Below, piece by piece: positions 53,901 through 62,358 of a stretch of DNA of 64,000 nt. The DNA is from JAGPUQ01 sp963708735. GTDB taxonomy: Bacteria; Pseudomonadota; Gammaproteobacteria; Pseudomonadales; Porticoccaceae. Each line of letters begins with the position of its first letter. The first letter of the stretch is position 1. Location: NCBI GenBank assembly GCA_963708735.1, contig CAVPTW010000022.1, positions 124,001-188,000 on the forward strand, written 5' to 3'. The position numbers were made by a program, and so were the translations under genes. A model generated the notes under the pieces. The model did no database searches, was not told the DNA's origin, and saw only the letters and a list, made by a program, of their open reading frames with translations.

Positions 53901-54617
53901 GTGAACACCGACGAGCTCGCCCGTGACGGTCTCGTGCGCCAGCAGCGAAAAAGCCCCGGCCACAGCCTGATGCGCTGTCCGGTCTGCGAGACCTCAAGCG
54001 CCCGCTTTTTTCTCGCTATCGGCCAGCGCGATTACTGGTGTTGTGAATCCTGTCGGGGAACTTTTCTCGACCCGGCGCAGTTGCCGGATCGGGACCGCGA
54101 GTTCGCCCACTATCGTCTGCATCGTAACGAACCCGGCGATGTCGGCTATCGGCACTTTCTGGCCCGTCTCGCGGCGCCGTTGCTGGAACGACTTGCACCC
54201 GCGAGTCAAGGGCTGGATTACGGCTGTGGTCCGGGGCCGGCGCTGGCGACGATGCTGCGCGAGGCAGGGCATGAAGTGGCGTTGTTCGATCCGTTTTTTC
54301 AGCCCGATCGGGAAGTGTTGATGCGCATCTATGATTTCATCACCTGCACCGAGGTGATCGAACATTTTCACCGGCCCGCCGAGGAATTCAGAAAACTCGA
54401 TGCGCTGTTGAAGCCGGGGGGCTGGCTCGCGTTGATGACGGAGCTGCAAATCGACGCAACGCATTTTGCCGACTGGCACTACCCGCGTGATCCAACCCAT
54501 GTGGTGTTTTATCGCGCAGCGACGTTGCGGCATCTGGCCGCGCGCCATGGATGGCAGTGCGAATTTCCCGGCCGGAATGTGGCGTTGATGCGCAAGCGCA
54601 GCACACCGGTCCGTTGA
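53901..54617 (+). CDS. Class I SAM-dependent methyltransferase
   Basis: A 238-residue methyltransferase. It starts with a zinc-ribbon (MRCPVCETSS and CCESC), then the SAM-binding fold GLDYGCGPGPALATML (about 101-116), FITCTEVIEHF and LLKPGGWLALMTE. The zinc finger plus methyltransferase layout suggests a protein or small-molecule substrate but does not identify it. GTG at 53901 is the first start; an ATG at 53970 would begin right at the zinc ribbon and is equally plausible. It is convergent with the carboxyltransferase gene. Confidence 0.8.
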   Translation: MNTDELARDGLVRQQRKSPGHSLMRCPVCETSSARFFLAIGQRDYWCCESCRGTFLDPAQLPDRDREFAHYRLHRNEPGDVGYRHFLARLAAPLLERLAPASQGLDYGCGPGPALATMLREAGHEVALFDPFFQPDREVLMRIYDFITCTEVIEHFHRPAEEFRKLDALLKPGGWLALMTELQIDATHFADWHYPRDPTHVVFYRAATLRHLAARHGWQCEFPGRNVALMRKRSTPVR

Positions 54618-54645
54618 GTGGGTTAGCGCGGCGACCCCATGCCGC

Positions 54646-56427
54646 TCAGTTCTTCAGCGCAGCCCCAACCGCCCGCAGAATCATCTGGCGCGTATCTTTC
54701 GGCTCGATCACGGCGTCGATTTCGAGATGGGTGGCGGCCTCCGTGGCTTTGCCGCGATCGTAGAGCGCGCCGATCAGCCTGGCGAACAAGGCCTCGCGCT
54801 CGGCTTCATTCGCGGCCGCGTCCAGTTCTTTCTTGAAACCGAGATGCACCGCGCCTTCGAGTCCCATGGCGCCGAATTCGCCGGTGGGCCAGGCGGCGGA
54901 ATAGACAGGGCGCGAGAAACTGCCTCCGGTCATGGCAATGGCGCCGAGACCGTAACCCTTGCGCAGGAAGATCGCCACCAGCGGTGAGCGCAGGCGGGCG
55001 CCGGCGGTGAACAGGTCGGCCATGATGCGCACCGCGCCTTCGGTTTCACTCTCCGGGCCAACCATGAAGCCCGGAGTATCCACCAGCGACAGCACCGGCA
55101 GCGCGAAGTCGTTGCACAGGTTCAGGAAGCGCGCGGCGCTCGCCGAGCCCCGGGTATCGATGGCGCCGCCGAGCACGCGGCAGTCGTTGCAGATCAGCCC
55201 GAACGGCTTGCCCTCGATGCGCAGCAGGCCGGTGATGACGGTCTTGCCGTAATGCGGGCGAATCTCGATGAAGGAGTCGGTGTCCGCCAGCGTGGTGATG
55301 ATGCGGCGCACATCGTAGGTGTAGCGGCGATCCGCCGGCATCAGCTCCCACAGCAGGTTCTGGTCGGCGCAGCGCCAGACGTCGATCGGTCCCTGGAAAT
55401 AACTCAGCAGTTGCCGTGCGAGCCGCGTTGCGTCGCGCTCATCTTCCGCGAGCACGTCGATGACGCCGGTGGTGGTCTGCACTTCGACCGGACCGATGGC
55501 GGTGGGCGGGTACACGCCCATGCCGCCGCCTTCGATCATCGCCGGCCCGGCCATGCCGATCCAGGATTGGCGGGTCGCCACCGTGATGTCGGCGCAGCCG
55601 AACAGCGCGGCGTTGCCGGCGAAACAGTAGCCGTTGTTGACCGCGATGCGCGGTACCACACCGGCAAGCGCGGCCCACATCGCGAAGGTGGTCACGTCCA
55701 TGCCGGCGACCTGATCGGTGTCGCCGGGCCGGCCGCCACCGCCCTCGGTGTACATCACCACTGGCAAGCGCAGTTCGCGCGCGAGTGCCATGGCGCGGTC
55801 GAGCTTGCGGTGATGAAAATAGCCCTGGGTGCCGGCGAGTACGGTGTAGTCGTTGACGATGACCACCGTGCGCGCCCGGTCCCCGGCAAACAGATCCGCA
55901 TTGATGGTGGCAAGTCCGGTGATGACGCCGTCCGCTGCCGTGTTGACTGCAAGATCGTCGAAGTCGCGACGCTGGCGCTGGGCGGCCACCGCGAGCTGGC
56001 CATACTCCTGAAACGAATCGACATCGCAGAGATCCGTGAGATTCTCCCGCGCGGTGCGATAACCGCGCTCCCGGCGCTTCGCCACCGCGGCGGGGCGACC
56101 TGCGTCCAGTGTGTTGCGCAACCGCGCGCGCTGCTGCTGCAAAAGACTGTGCTTGTCGGCGAGATCCGGCGGTGGCGCAGGGCGCACCGGCCGGCGCTTG
56201 CGGCTCAGGCGGATCGCACAGATGGGACCGTTCTCGAGCACGCTGTCGCCCGGCGCAACGTGAATGTTCAGCACCACGCCCGCTGCGGCGCTGCGCACCG
56301 GTAGTTCGCCTGCTTCCGTGACCAGCAGACCGAGCGTCTCACCGGCGCTGACGGCGGCACCGATCACCACATCCATCCGGGCAACGGTAGCGGCGGTGGG
56401 AGCGGTGATCGAAAGGGTACGACTCAT
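54646..56427 (-). CDS. Acyl-CoA carboxylase carboxyltransferase fused to biotinyl-like domain
   Basis: A 593-residue protein. Residues 1-75 form a biotinyl/lipoyl-like domain (VIGAAVSAGETLGLLVTEAG, then GVVLNIHVAPGDSV) but have no AMKM biotinylation lysine, so it is degenerate. From about 95 comes a carboxyltransferase of the AccD5/PccB type, with GYFHHRKLDRAMALA, GGRPGDTDQVAG, AGNAALFGCADI, GGGGMGVYPP-like glycine loops, and the C-terminal half with FLNLCNDFALPVLSLVDTPGFMVG. It would need a separate biotin carboxylase and carrier, which are not in the window. A 13-bp tandem repeat lies across the start. Confidence 0.85.
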   Translation of the reverse strand: MSRTLSITAPTAATVARMDVVIGAAVSAGETLGLLVTEAGELPVRSAAAGVVLNIHVAPGDSVLENGPICAIRLSRKRRPVRPAPPPDLADKHSLLQQQRARLRNTLDAGRPAAVAKRRERGYRTARENLTDLCDVDSFQEYGQLAVAAQRQRRDFDDLAVNTAADGVITGLATINADLFAGDRARTVVIVNDYTVLAGTQGYFHHRKLDRAMALARELRLPVVMYTEGGGGRPGDTDQVAGMDVTTFAMWAALAGVVPRIAVNNGYCFAGNAALFGCADITVATRQSWIGMAGPAMIEGGGMGVYPPTAIGPVEVQTTTGVIDVLAEDERDATRLARQLLSYFQGPIDVWRCADQNLLWELMPADRRYTYDVRRIITTLADTDSFIEIRPHYGKTVITGLLRIEGKPFGLICNDCRVLGGAIDTRGSASAARFLNLCNDFALPVLSLVDTPGFMVGPESETEGAVRIMADLFTAGARLRSPLVAIFLRKGYGLGAIAMTGGSFSRPVYSAAWPTGEFGAMGLEGAVHLGFKKELDAAANEAEREALFARLIGALYDRGKATEAATHLEIDAVIEPKDTRQMILRAVGAALKN

Positions 56428-56446
56428 TGGGGTGACTCATTGGGGT
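56421..56446. repeat. 13-bp tandem duplication across the carboxyltransferase start
   Basis: GACTCATTGGGGT occurs twice in tandem (56421-56433, 56434-56446). It creates a second ATG (minus strand, 56440) that is out of frame with the real start at 56427 because the unit is 13 bases. No good ribosome-binding site lies before either. Confidence 0.7.
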
Positions 56447-56630
56447 GGTTCCGGGGTCGCGGGATACCAGAGGCCCCACGTTTGCGTGAGAGGCGAACCG
56501 CCGTTACATGCGCGCGACATTGTAGCGGTGATTTTTGGAGCGGGGCACCTGGATTGCTCGACGTTCGAGCTCCAGCTTTGGCTCTGCGGAGCGTGCGTGG
56601 TCGTGGAGCAAGGCGCCAAAATCCGCAGGG

Positions 56631-57689
56631 CTATTCGTCCGCGTGTTCCTGCATGATTTTGTTGATGTCCGGCAGGTGTTTCAGGAAATGGTGGATTACT
56701 TCGGGATCGAAATGAGTTCCCGCGCTTTGTTTCATGTAGCTTACCGCCTTGTCCGTTGGCCAGGCATCCTTGTAGGGGCGCACGGAGGTCAGCGCATCGT
56801 AAACATCAGCCGCGGCGACGATGCGGCCGGCCATGGGAATGGCAGCGCCCACCAGACCCTTGGGATAGCCGGTGCCATCCCATTTCTCATGGTGGCTGAG
56901 GGCGATGATTCGGGCGAGCGCGAGCAGATCGGATTCGTCGCCACCGAGAATCTCGGCGCCGATTTCGGTATGGGTCTGCATGACTTTGAATTCGTCGGCG
57001 TCCAGTTTGCCGGGTTTCAGCAGTATTCCATCGGGTATGCCGATCTTGCCGACGTCGTGCATGGGACTTGCGTGCAACATCAGTTCGCAATCCGCCAGAC
57101 TCCAGCCCATACTCTTGGCAAGTAACGTAGACACCTCGGCCATGCGCACAATGTGGTTGCCGGTTTCGTTGTCGCGGTATTCCACTGCCCGGGCCAGCCG
57201 CTGTACCACCTGCAAGCGGGTCATATGGAGGACTTCGGTACGTTGGCGTACCAACTCCTCCAGCATCGCGCTGTGGTCATTGAGCATGCGGTGGGCGAGG
57301 TGGGCACCAAGCAGATTGCGCACGCGCACTTGCAGTTCGGTGTGATCGAACGGTTTGCGAATGAAATCCCGCGCGCCCGCGGACAATGCTTTCAGTAGAT
57401 GGTCGCGGCTGTGCTGGGCGGTGAGGACAACGACCGGCGGCAGCATCGGGTCGTTCAAGGCGACCAGTTGGGCAAGCACCTCATAGCCGTTGAGATGGGG
57501 CATATTGATGTCGAGCAGGATCAGGTCGGGGCGTGCCTCCTGGTAACGTGCGATCACCCCGCGCGAATCCTGGATCAGCTCGACATGGCTATAGCCCAGC
57601 GCTTTTAGAAAGCGCTCAAGCAGCTTGAGATTCACCGGCTCATCATCAATGACGAAAATACGCGCGGTGTAGATGATGTTTTCGATCAT
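56631..57689 (-). CDS. HD-GYP response regulator
   Basis: A 352-residue regulator. The receiver domain (about 10-125) has the phosphoacceptor Asp60 in LILLDINMP. A short coiled linker leads to an HD-GYP domain (about 160-345) with MHDVGKIGIPDGIL and HHEKWDGTGYPKGL. HD-GYP proteins hydrolyse cyclic di-GMP, and the motif here is complete. It overlaps the hybrid kinase gene by 4 bases, so is almost certainly its partner or shares its stimulus. Confidence 0.92.
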   Translation of the reverse strand: MIENIIYTARIFVIDDEPVNLKLLERFLKALGYSHVELIQDSRGVIARYQEARPDLILLDINMPHLNGYEVLAQLVALNDPMLPPVVVLTAQHSRDHLLKALSAGARDFIRKPFDHTELQVRVRNLLGAHLAHRMLNDHSAMLEELVRQRTEVLHMTRLQVVQRLARAVEYRDNETGNHIVRMAEVSTLLAKSMGWSLADCELMLHASPMHDVGKIGIPDGILLKPGKLDADEFKVMQTHTEIGAEILGGDESDLLALARIIALSHHEKWDGTGYPKGLVGAAIPMAGRIVAAADVYDALTSVRPYKDAWPTDKAVSYMKQSAGTHFDPEVIHHFLKHLPDINKIMQEHADE

Positions 57690-60600
57690 GATTGATTTTG
57701 CTCCACAGGCGCCAGATGACGATCGATGGTTTGCAGGAATAGCATCAAATCGAGCGGCTTGATGAGGTATTCGGTAAAACCGGCCGTCATGCCGCGCGCG
57801 ATATCCTTGGGCATTGCATTGGCAGTGATGGCGATCACGGGAACCGACCGCAAGTAAGCGTCGGCCGTGAATATCTTGAGCACCTGATAGCCGTCGAGAT
57901 TCGGCATGTTGATGTCAAGCAGGATCAAGTCTGGGCGATGCGCAAGGGCGAGCTCGATGCCGAGTGCCGGCGTGTGGGCTGTTATCAGATCGACGTTGCC
58001 GCGCCGGCCGAGCATCTGCGCGATGAGCTTGAGGTTCGCCGGATTGTCGTCGATGCAGAGGATCTGGTACTGGTGCGCCAGCGTTCGCGGTGATTGCGTG
58101 GCGGATCTCGATTGTATCGAAATTTCCCGACCGGCTGTTTCCGATTGTGGCAGATCGATCCAGAAGGTAGACCCGATGCCGACCTCGCTGTGGACCCCGA
58201 TACTCCCGCCCATCAGCTCTACGAGACGGCGTGTTATGGTCAGACCGATACCGGTGCCATCAACCTCCGTGTGTTCGGCACCCAGCCGATTGAAGGGCTC
58301 AAACAGACTGGTCAAGTGCGCGGGTAAAATTCCTGGCCCGGTGTCGGTGACGGCTATGCGCAAGTTGTTACCCGCGCCGGGGCCAGCGATTACCCGGATT
58401 TCGCCCTGTTCGCGGTTGTATTTGACTGCGTTGGAAAGCAGGTTGAGCAGGGCCTGCCTGATCCGTATGCGATCGGCCCGCACCGTGGCCCCCGGGGCAA
58501 CATCGACGGTCAACGAAAGCTTTTGCGTCGTGACCAAGGGTTGGATCAACTGCTGACAGTCGTTGATCAGTGGGCCGAGGGGAACGGGTTCGAGCGAAAG
58601 ATTGACCTGCCCCGACTCGATCTTGGCCAGATCGAGTACCTCGTTGATCAGATCGAGGAGGTGGTCGCCGGCTTTGCGAATTTCCTTTGCGCTGTCCCGC
58701 TGATCGGCATTTAGTTCGTTGTCGTATTCCAGCATCTGGGCGAAGCCGATGATGGCGTTCATGGGAGTGCGCAGTTCATGGCTCATGCTGGACAGGAACT
58801 CGGATTTGGCGTCGTTGGCACGTTCGGCTGTTTCCCTGGCTTCGGCCAGTTCGGCGCGGCGCGCGAGTTCCTCGGTGAAGTCGGTAAAGATGTCGAAGTA
58901 ATACTGGATTTGGCCGTGCTGGTCCTTGACGGCGCCAAAGTTGCTGAGCGAGGTGAAAAAACTGCCGTCCTTGCGGCGGAAGGGAATTTGCACGAGACCG
59001 CGGTCGCTGTCCGCGAGGGTGGCCATTACCTCTCGCCAGGATAGGGCCTGCTCGACTTCCGGCAGCACCAGCTCCGCTGGCCGGAGGGCGAGCTCCTTGA
59101 AGGAGTACCCCAAGGCCTTTTCAAAGCTGCGGTTTACATACAGGATACGCTCCGCACTGTCGGCGATGCCGATACAGTGCTGTGATGCGTCGAAGATCCG
59201 GCGAAACAGCTCGAGGTCGCGCTCCGCCGTCTTGGCGGCCGTGACATCCTGCGTTGTGCCAATCAGCCGGACGACCCGGCCATCGGCATTCCGTTCTGCA
59301 TATGCCAGCGTATCAACGTACCTCACCGTGCCGTCGGGGCGGAGTATGCGATGCGTGAGATCATGTATCCCGCTCTTCGTCGAGCGACGCGTGCTGGCCA
59401 GCACCAATTCGAGGTCGTCGGGGTGCACCGCAGCGTGGAAGCTGTCCGCGCTGGGGACGGAGCTGGCCGGATCGAGTCCGAAGATACGGAATATCTCCTC
59501 GGACCAGAATAGTTCGCCGGTGGTCAGATCGGACTCCCAGTTGCCTATGTGCGCCAATGACTGCGCTTCGCGCAGCCGTTGTTCGCTTCGGGCAAGCGCC
59601 AGCTGAGTGCGCTTGTTGTCGTCGATATCCTGCACTACGCCGAGCATGTGCAGTGGCCGGCCGTCGGTATCGCGCGCCACGGCGCCGCGCTCCAAAAGCC
59701 AGCGCACCTGCCCGTCGGGCCAGACCACGCGGTGCTCGATTTCGTAGGGCGTATCGTGTTCGATGCTGGCATCGATGGCGTTGCGCACCGCCTGCCGGTC
59801 GTCGGGATGTACCGCGTTGAGGAAGTTTGCGAAGCTTGTTTCGAGAATCCCGGCAGGATGACCGAACAGGGACGCAATGCGGTCCGACCAATAGAGCTCG
59901 CCGGTCTGGATGTTCCAGTCCCAGGTGCCGATATTGGCGTAATCCTGGCTGCGGGAAAACCGCTCGGCAAGGGTGCGAACCTCGGCTTCGCGCTGCATCA
60001 AGCGCGTGATGTCGGTGCGGATCGAGATGTACTGGACCGGACGGCCCTTGTCGTTCAGTACCGGCACGATGGTCGCTTCGACACAATAGTGCGTGCCGTC
60101 CTTGCGCCGGTTGGAGACTTCGCCGTGCCAGATATTGCCGTGCGTGATCGTTCCCCAGAGCTCTTGATAAAACTCTGGAGAATGTTTGCCTGATTTGAGC
60201 AGGCGGTGGTTATGGCCGATCAGTTCTTCCCGACGATAGCCGCTGATCTCGCAGAACCGGTCATTGACATGCACGATGTTGCCACGGGCATCGGTGATGC
60301 TGAGGATCGCGTGGGCTTCGAGCGCCAGGTACAGCTCTTTGTAACGCTCGCGGGTGGCGTGCAGATGCGTGCGGCGCAGCGCGTAGGCGCGTTGGCGGGC
60401 GCGGAAGCGTTGGGCGCGGGACCTCACGGCGGTGAGCAGCAACCCTGGCGCTATGGCTCCGGATAGATAATCGGTGGCTAACGGGCGTGTCGTCAGCAGT
60501 TCCTGCGCCGCGGCGGTGGCGTTCAGAAACAGGATCGGCAGTTCGACGCGATTTTCTTGCTGGCGGACGATGACGAGCAGTTCGGTAGCGGTACAGCCGG

Positions 60601-61165
60601 GCGGATCGCCGTCCGCGAGCAGCAGATCCGGTTTGAATCCAGCGATAGCGTTTGGCAGGTGCGCCGGTTCCCGCAGTACCTGCACCACCAGTCCGGCCTG
60701 TTCGAGTAGCGCGGCGCGGCGGGAGAAGGTGGCGTCTGCGCCGTCCAGCAACAGCACCCGCAACGGCGGGCCGTCGAGTTGGTCGTGGAGGCGGTCGATC
60801 AATTCCGCCAGCCGCTCCTCCCGCAGCGGTTTGCGAAACAACTGTCTGACCCCGGCCCGTTGCCACGCGACTTGCTCCGCGAACCCGTCCTTGGCATCGG
60901 TGAGCGCAATCCAGTTCGCGGCGGGGCTCGCGCGGCTGCTCAGAGTGTTGCGTGCGTCCGGCCCCAGGCGGTTGAGCCAGGCCAGTTCGGTGATAAGCAA
61001 ATCGTGTCCGGTAAGCGGCGTGGGTAACCGCTCGAGATCCGGACAGAAGTCCTGGCAGAGGCGCTTTTCCCTGAGCAGATACGCCAGACGTGGGGGGAGC
61101 CGAGGAGTGCGGCCGGAAAACTCCCCCAAGAAGATTATTCGCACCGGCCGGTTTGATGGGTTCAT
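57686..61165 (-). CDS. Multi-PAS hybrid sensor histidine kinase
   Basis: A 1159-residue hybrid kinase. An N-terminal receiver-like pair (about 1-250, second with DLLLADGDPPG) precedes four PAS domains (about 275-390, 405-520, 530-645, 655-765). The histidine phosphoacceptor is SHELRTPMN at His796, an HATPase domain follows (about 900-1010, TGPGI and GTGIGL), and a C-terminal receiver has RPDLILLDINMP. No membrane segment is visible, so it is cytoplasmic, sensing redox, oxygen or small ligands through PAS. It precedes the HD-GYP gene, which suggests a c-di-GMP output. Confidence 0.9.
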   Translation of the reverse strand: MNPSNRPVRIIFLGEFSGRTPRLPPRLAYLLREKRLCQDFCPDLERLPTPLTGHDLLITELAWLNRLGPDARNTLSSRASPAANWIALTDAKDGFAEQVAWQRAGVRQLFRKPLREERLAELIDRLHDQLDGPPLRVLLLDGADATFSRRAALLEQAGLVVQVLREPAHLPNAIAGFKPDLLLADGDPPGCTATELLVIVRQQENRVELPILFLNATAAAQELLTTRPLATDYLSGAIAPGLLLTAVRSRAQRFRARQRAYALRRTHLHATRERYKELYLALEAHAILSITDARGNIVHVNDRFCEISGYRREELIGHNHRLLKSGKHSPEFYQELWGTITHGNIWHGEVSNRRKDGTHYCVEATIVPVLNDKGRPVQYISIRTDITRLMQREAEVRTLAERFSRSQDYANIGTWDWNIQTGELYWSDRIASLFGHPAGILETSFANFLNAVHPDDRQAVRNAIDASIEHDTPYEIEHRVVWPDGQVRWLLERGAVARDTDGRPLHMLGVVQDIDDNKRTQLALARSEQRLREAQSLAHIGNWESDLTTGELFWSEEIFRIFGLDPASSVPSADSFHAAVHPDDLELVLASTRRSTKSGIHDLTHRILRPDGTVRYVDTLAYAERNADGRVVRLIGTTQDVTAAKTAERDLELFRRIFDASQHCIGIADSAERILYVNRSFEKALGYSFKELALRPAELVLPEVEQALSWREVMATLADSDRGLVQIPFRRKDGSFFTSLSNFGAVKDQHGQIQYYFDIFTDFTEELARRAELAEARETAERANDAKSEFLSSMSHELRTPMNAIIGFAQMLEYDNELNADQRDSAKEIRKAGDHLLDLINEVLDLAKIESGQVNLSLEPVPLGPLINDCQQLIQPLVTTQKLSLTVDVAPGATVRADRIRIRQALLNLLSNAVKYNREQGEIRVIAGPGAGNNLRIAVTDTGPGILPAHLTSLFEPFNRLGAEHTEVDGTGIGLTITRRLVELMGGSIGVHSEVGIGSTFWIDLPQSETAGREISIQSRSATQSPRTLAHQYQILCIDDNPANLKLIAQMLGRRGNVDLITAHTPALGIELALAHRPDLILLDINMPNLDGYQVLKIFTADAYLRSVPVIAITANAMPKDIARGMTAGFTEYLIKPLDLMLFLQTIDRHLAPVEQNQS

Positions 61166-61719
61166 GGATTACGGCACCGAGGATGGCAGGGGCTGGCAGG
61201 AACCGCTGGGTCCGTTGCCTGCGGTGGTTGCGCGCTATCCTTAGCGGTCAATCGGGGTCATCGTTGTAGCGGTGGGTTGCGGCGCTCCTGATGTCAGCGG
61301 CCGGGCCCGGCTGGCGCTGGAAATAGCCCCGCCGGGCCATTGGCGCGGACGCGGAATTTTCCCCTGGTGCGTACCGGATACCGCCCAACAGCCATTCAAA
61401 ATGATGTTCCTCCGGGGGCTGAAGTGCGTTTTTGCGATGCCGCCGTCTCGTGCCGCCGAGCCTTGGCGATACCCCGCAGTTATCATCGACTCGTACCCCA
61501 AGTCCCGCGTATCAGGTCCAAACTGCCGGCTTGCTTCTCAGGGTATATCGGCTGAGTGTCCGGAAGCTTGAATCGGTCGGCTGGGCCGTCCGCGGTGCGT
61601 AAATTATAGTGTGGGAATTGCTGGGAGGGTATGGATCGAGCGGGAGGCCCACGTCCGCCTGGCCGCAGGGCCGCTTTCCCCCGTATCCTGCCGTCTGTAT
61701 CCCACGCTGGAAGCTCCGC
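61166..61719. other. 554-bp intergenic region, no gene seen
   Basis: It separates divergent transcription units (kinase leftwards, DUF502 protein rightwards), so promoters for both must lie here. The only AT-rich patch is TAAATTATAGT (61600-61610), a possible -10 for the DUF502 gene without a clear -35. Open frames here have no ribosome-binding site or family resemblance. No terminator, repeat or RNA gene is apparent. Confidence 0.6.
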
Positions 61720-62358
61720 ATGAAACGCCATGTTCTGTTGATCTTTCTCGGCGGCCTTGCGGTGGTGTTGCCGGCCGCCCTGATGTTGATGGTGATGCAG
61801 TGGTTGTTCGTGCTGGTGGCGGATTTGCTGCACCCACTGACCCGGCTGCTGTCCGCGACGGCCGGGCTGAATGAGCTGGTCGCGCTGGTTGTGGTGCTGG
61901 TGCTGATGCTTGCGATCTGCTTTTCGGTGGGGCTCGCGGTGCGCACCCGAATCGGCCGTTGGCTGCACGAAGTCGTCGACACGGGTCTGGCGAAAGTGGT
62001 CCCGGGTTATCGCGCCACCAGCGGGCTGGTGCGCGAGTTACTGGGTAGCGGCGAAACTTCCCGGGTGCTGAATGGGGAGCCTGCACTGGCGCGCATTCAC
62101 GGGCTGGAATCGCCGGTGAAGGTCACCGCCATCGTCACCAGCCGTCACGCCGATGGCGGTTACACGGTGTATGTGCCGACCGCGCCTTTCCCCACGTCGG
62201 GGTTCGTCTATCACCTGCCGCCCGAATGCGTGGAGTTCCTGCCCGGCGTGTCGCTGGAAACCGCGCTGCGGACCGTGATCGCCTGCGGCGCCGGATCGGC
62301 GGAAGTGGTTGCCCGGCGCGTGCCGGCGGAGCGCAAGCTCAACGTTGGCCCCGCTTGA
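61720..62358 (+). CDS. DUF502 membrane protein
   Basis: A 212-residue DUF502 protein. Two membrane helices (about 5-25 and 50-72) are followed by a soluble domain with VPGYRATSGLVRELL, VTSRHADGGYTVYVPTAPFPTSGFVYHLP and a LSLETALRTVIACG-like helix. The family is widespread; the function is unknown. The ATG at 61720 is preferred to the long frame from 61609 because MKRHVLLIFLGG starts the first helix. Its 3-prime end overlaps the convergent mnmC end by 20 bases. Confidence 0.85.
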   Translation: MKRHVLLIFLGGLAVVLPAALMLMVMQWLFVLVADLLHPLTRLLSATAGLNELVALVVVLVLMLAICFSVGLAVRTRIGRWLHEVVDTGLAKVVPGYRATSGLVRELLGSGETSRVLNGEPALARIHGLESPVKVTAIVTSRHADGGYTVYVPTAPFPTSGFVYHLPPECVEFLPGVSLETALRTVIACGAGSAEVVARRVPAERKLNVGPA

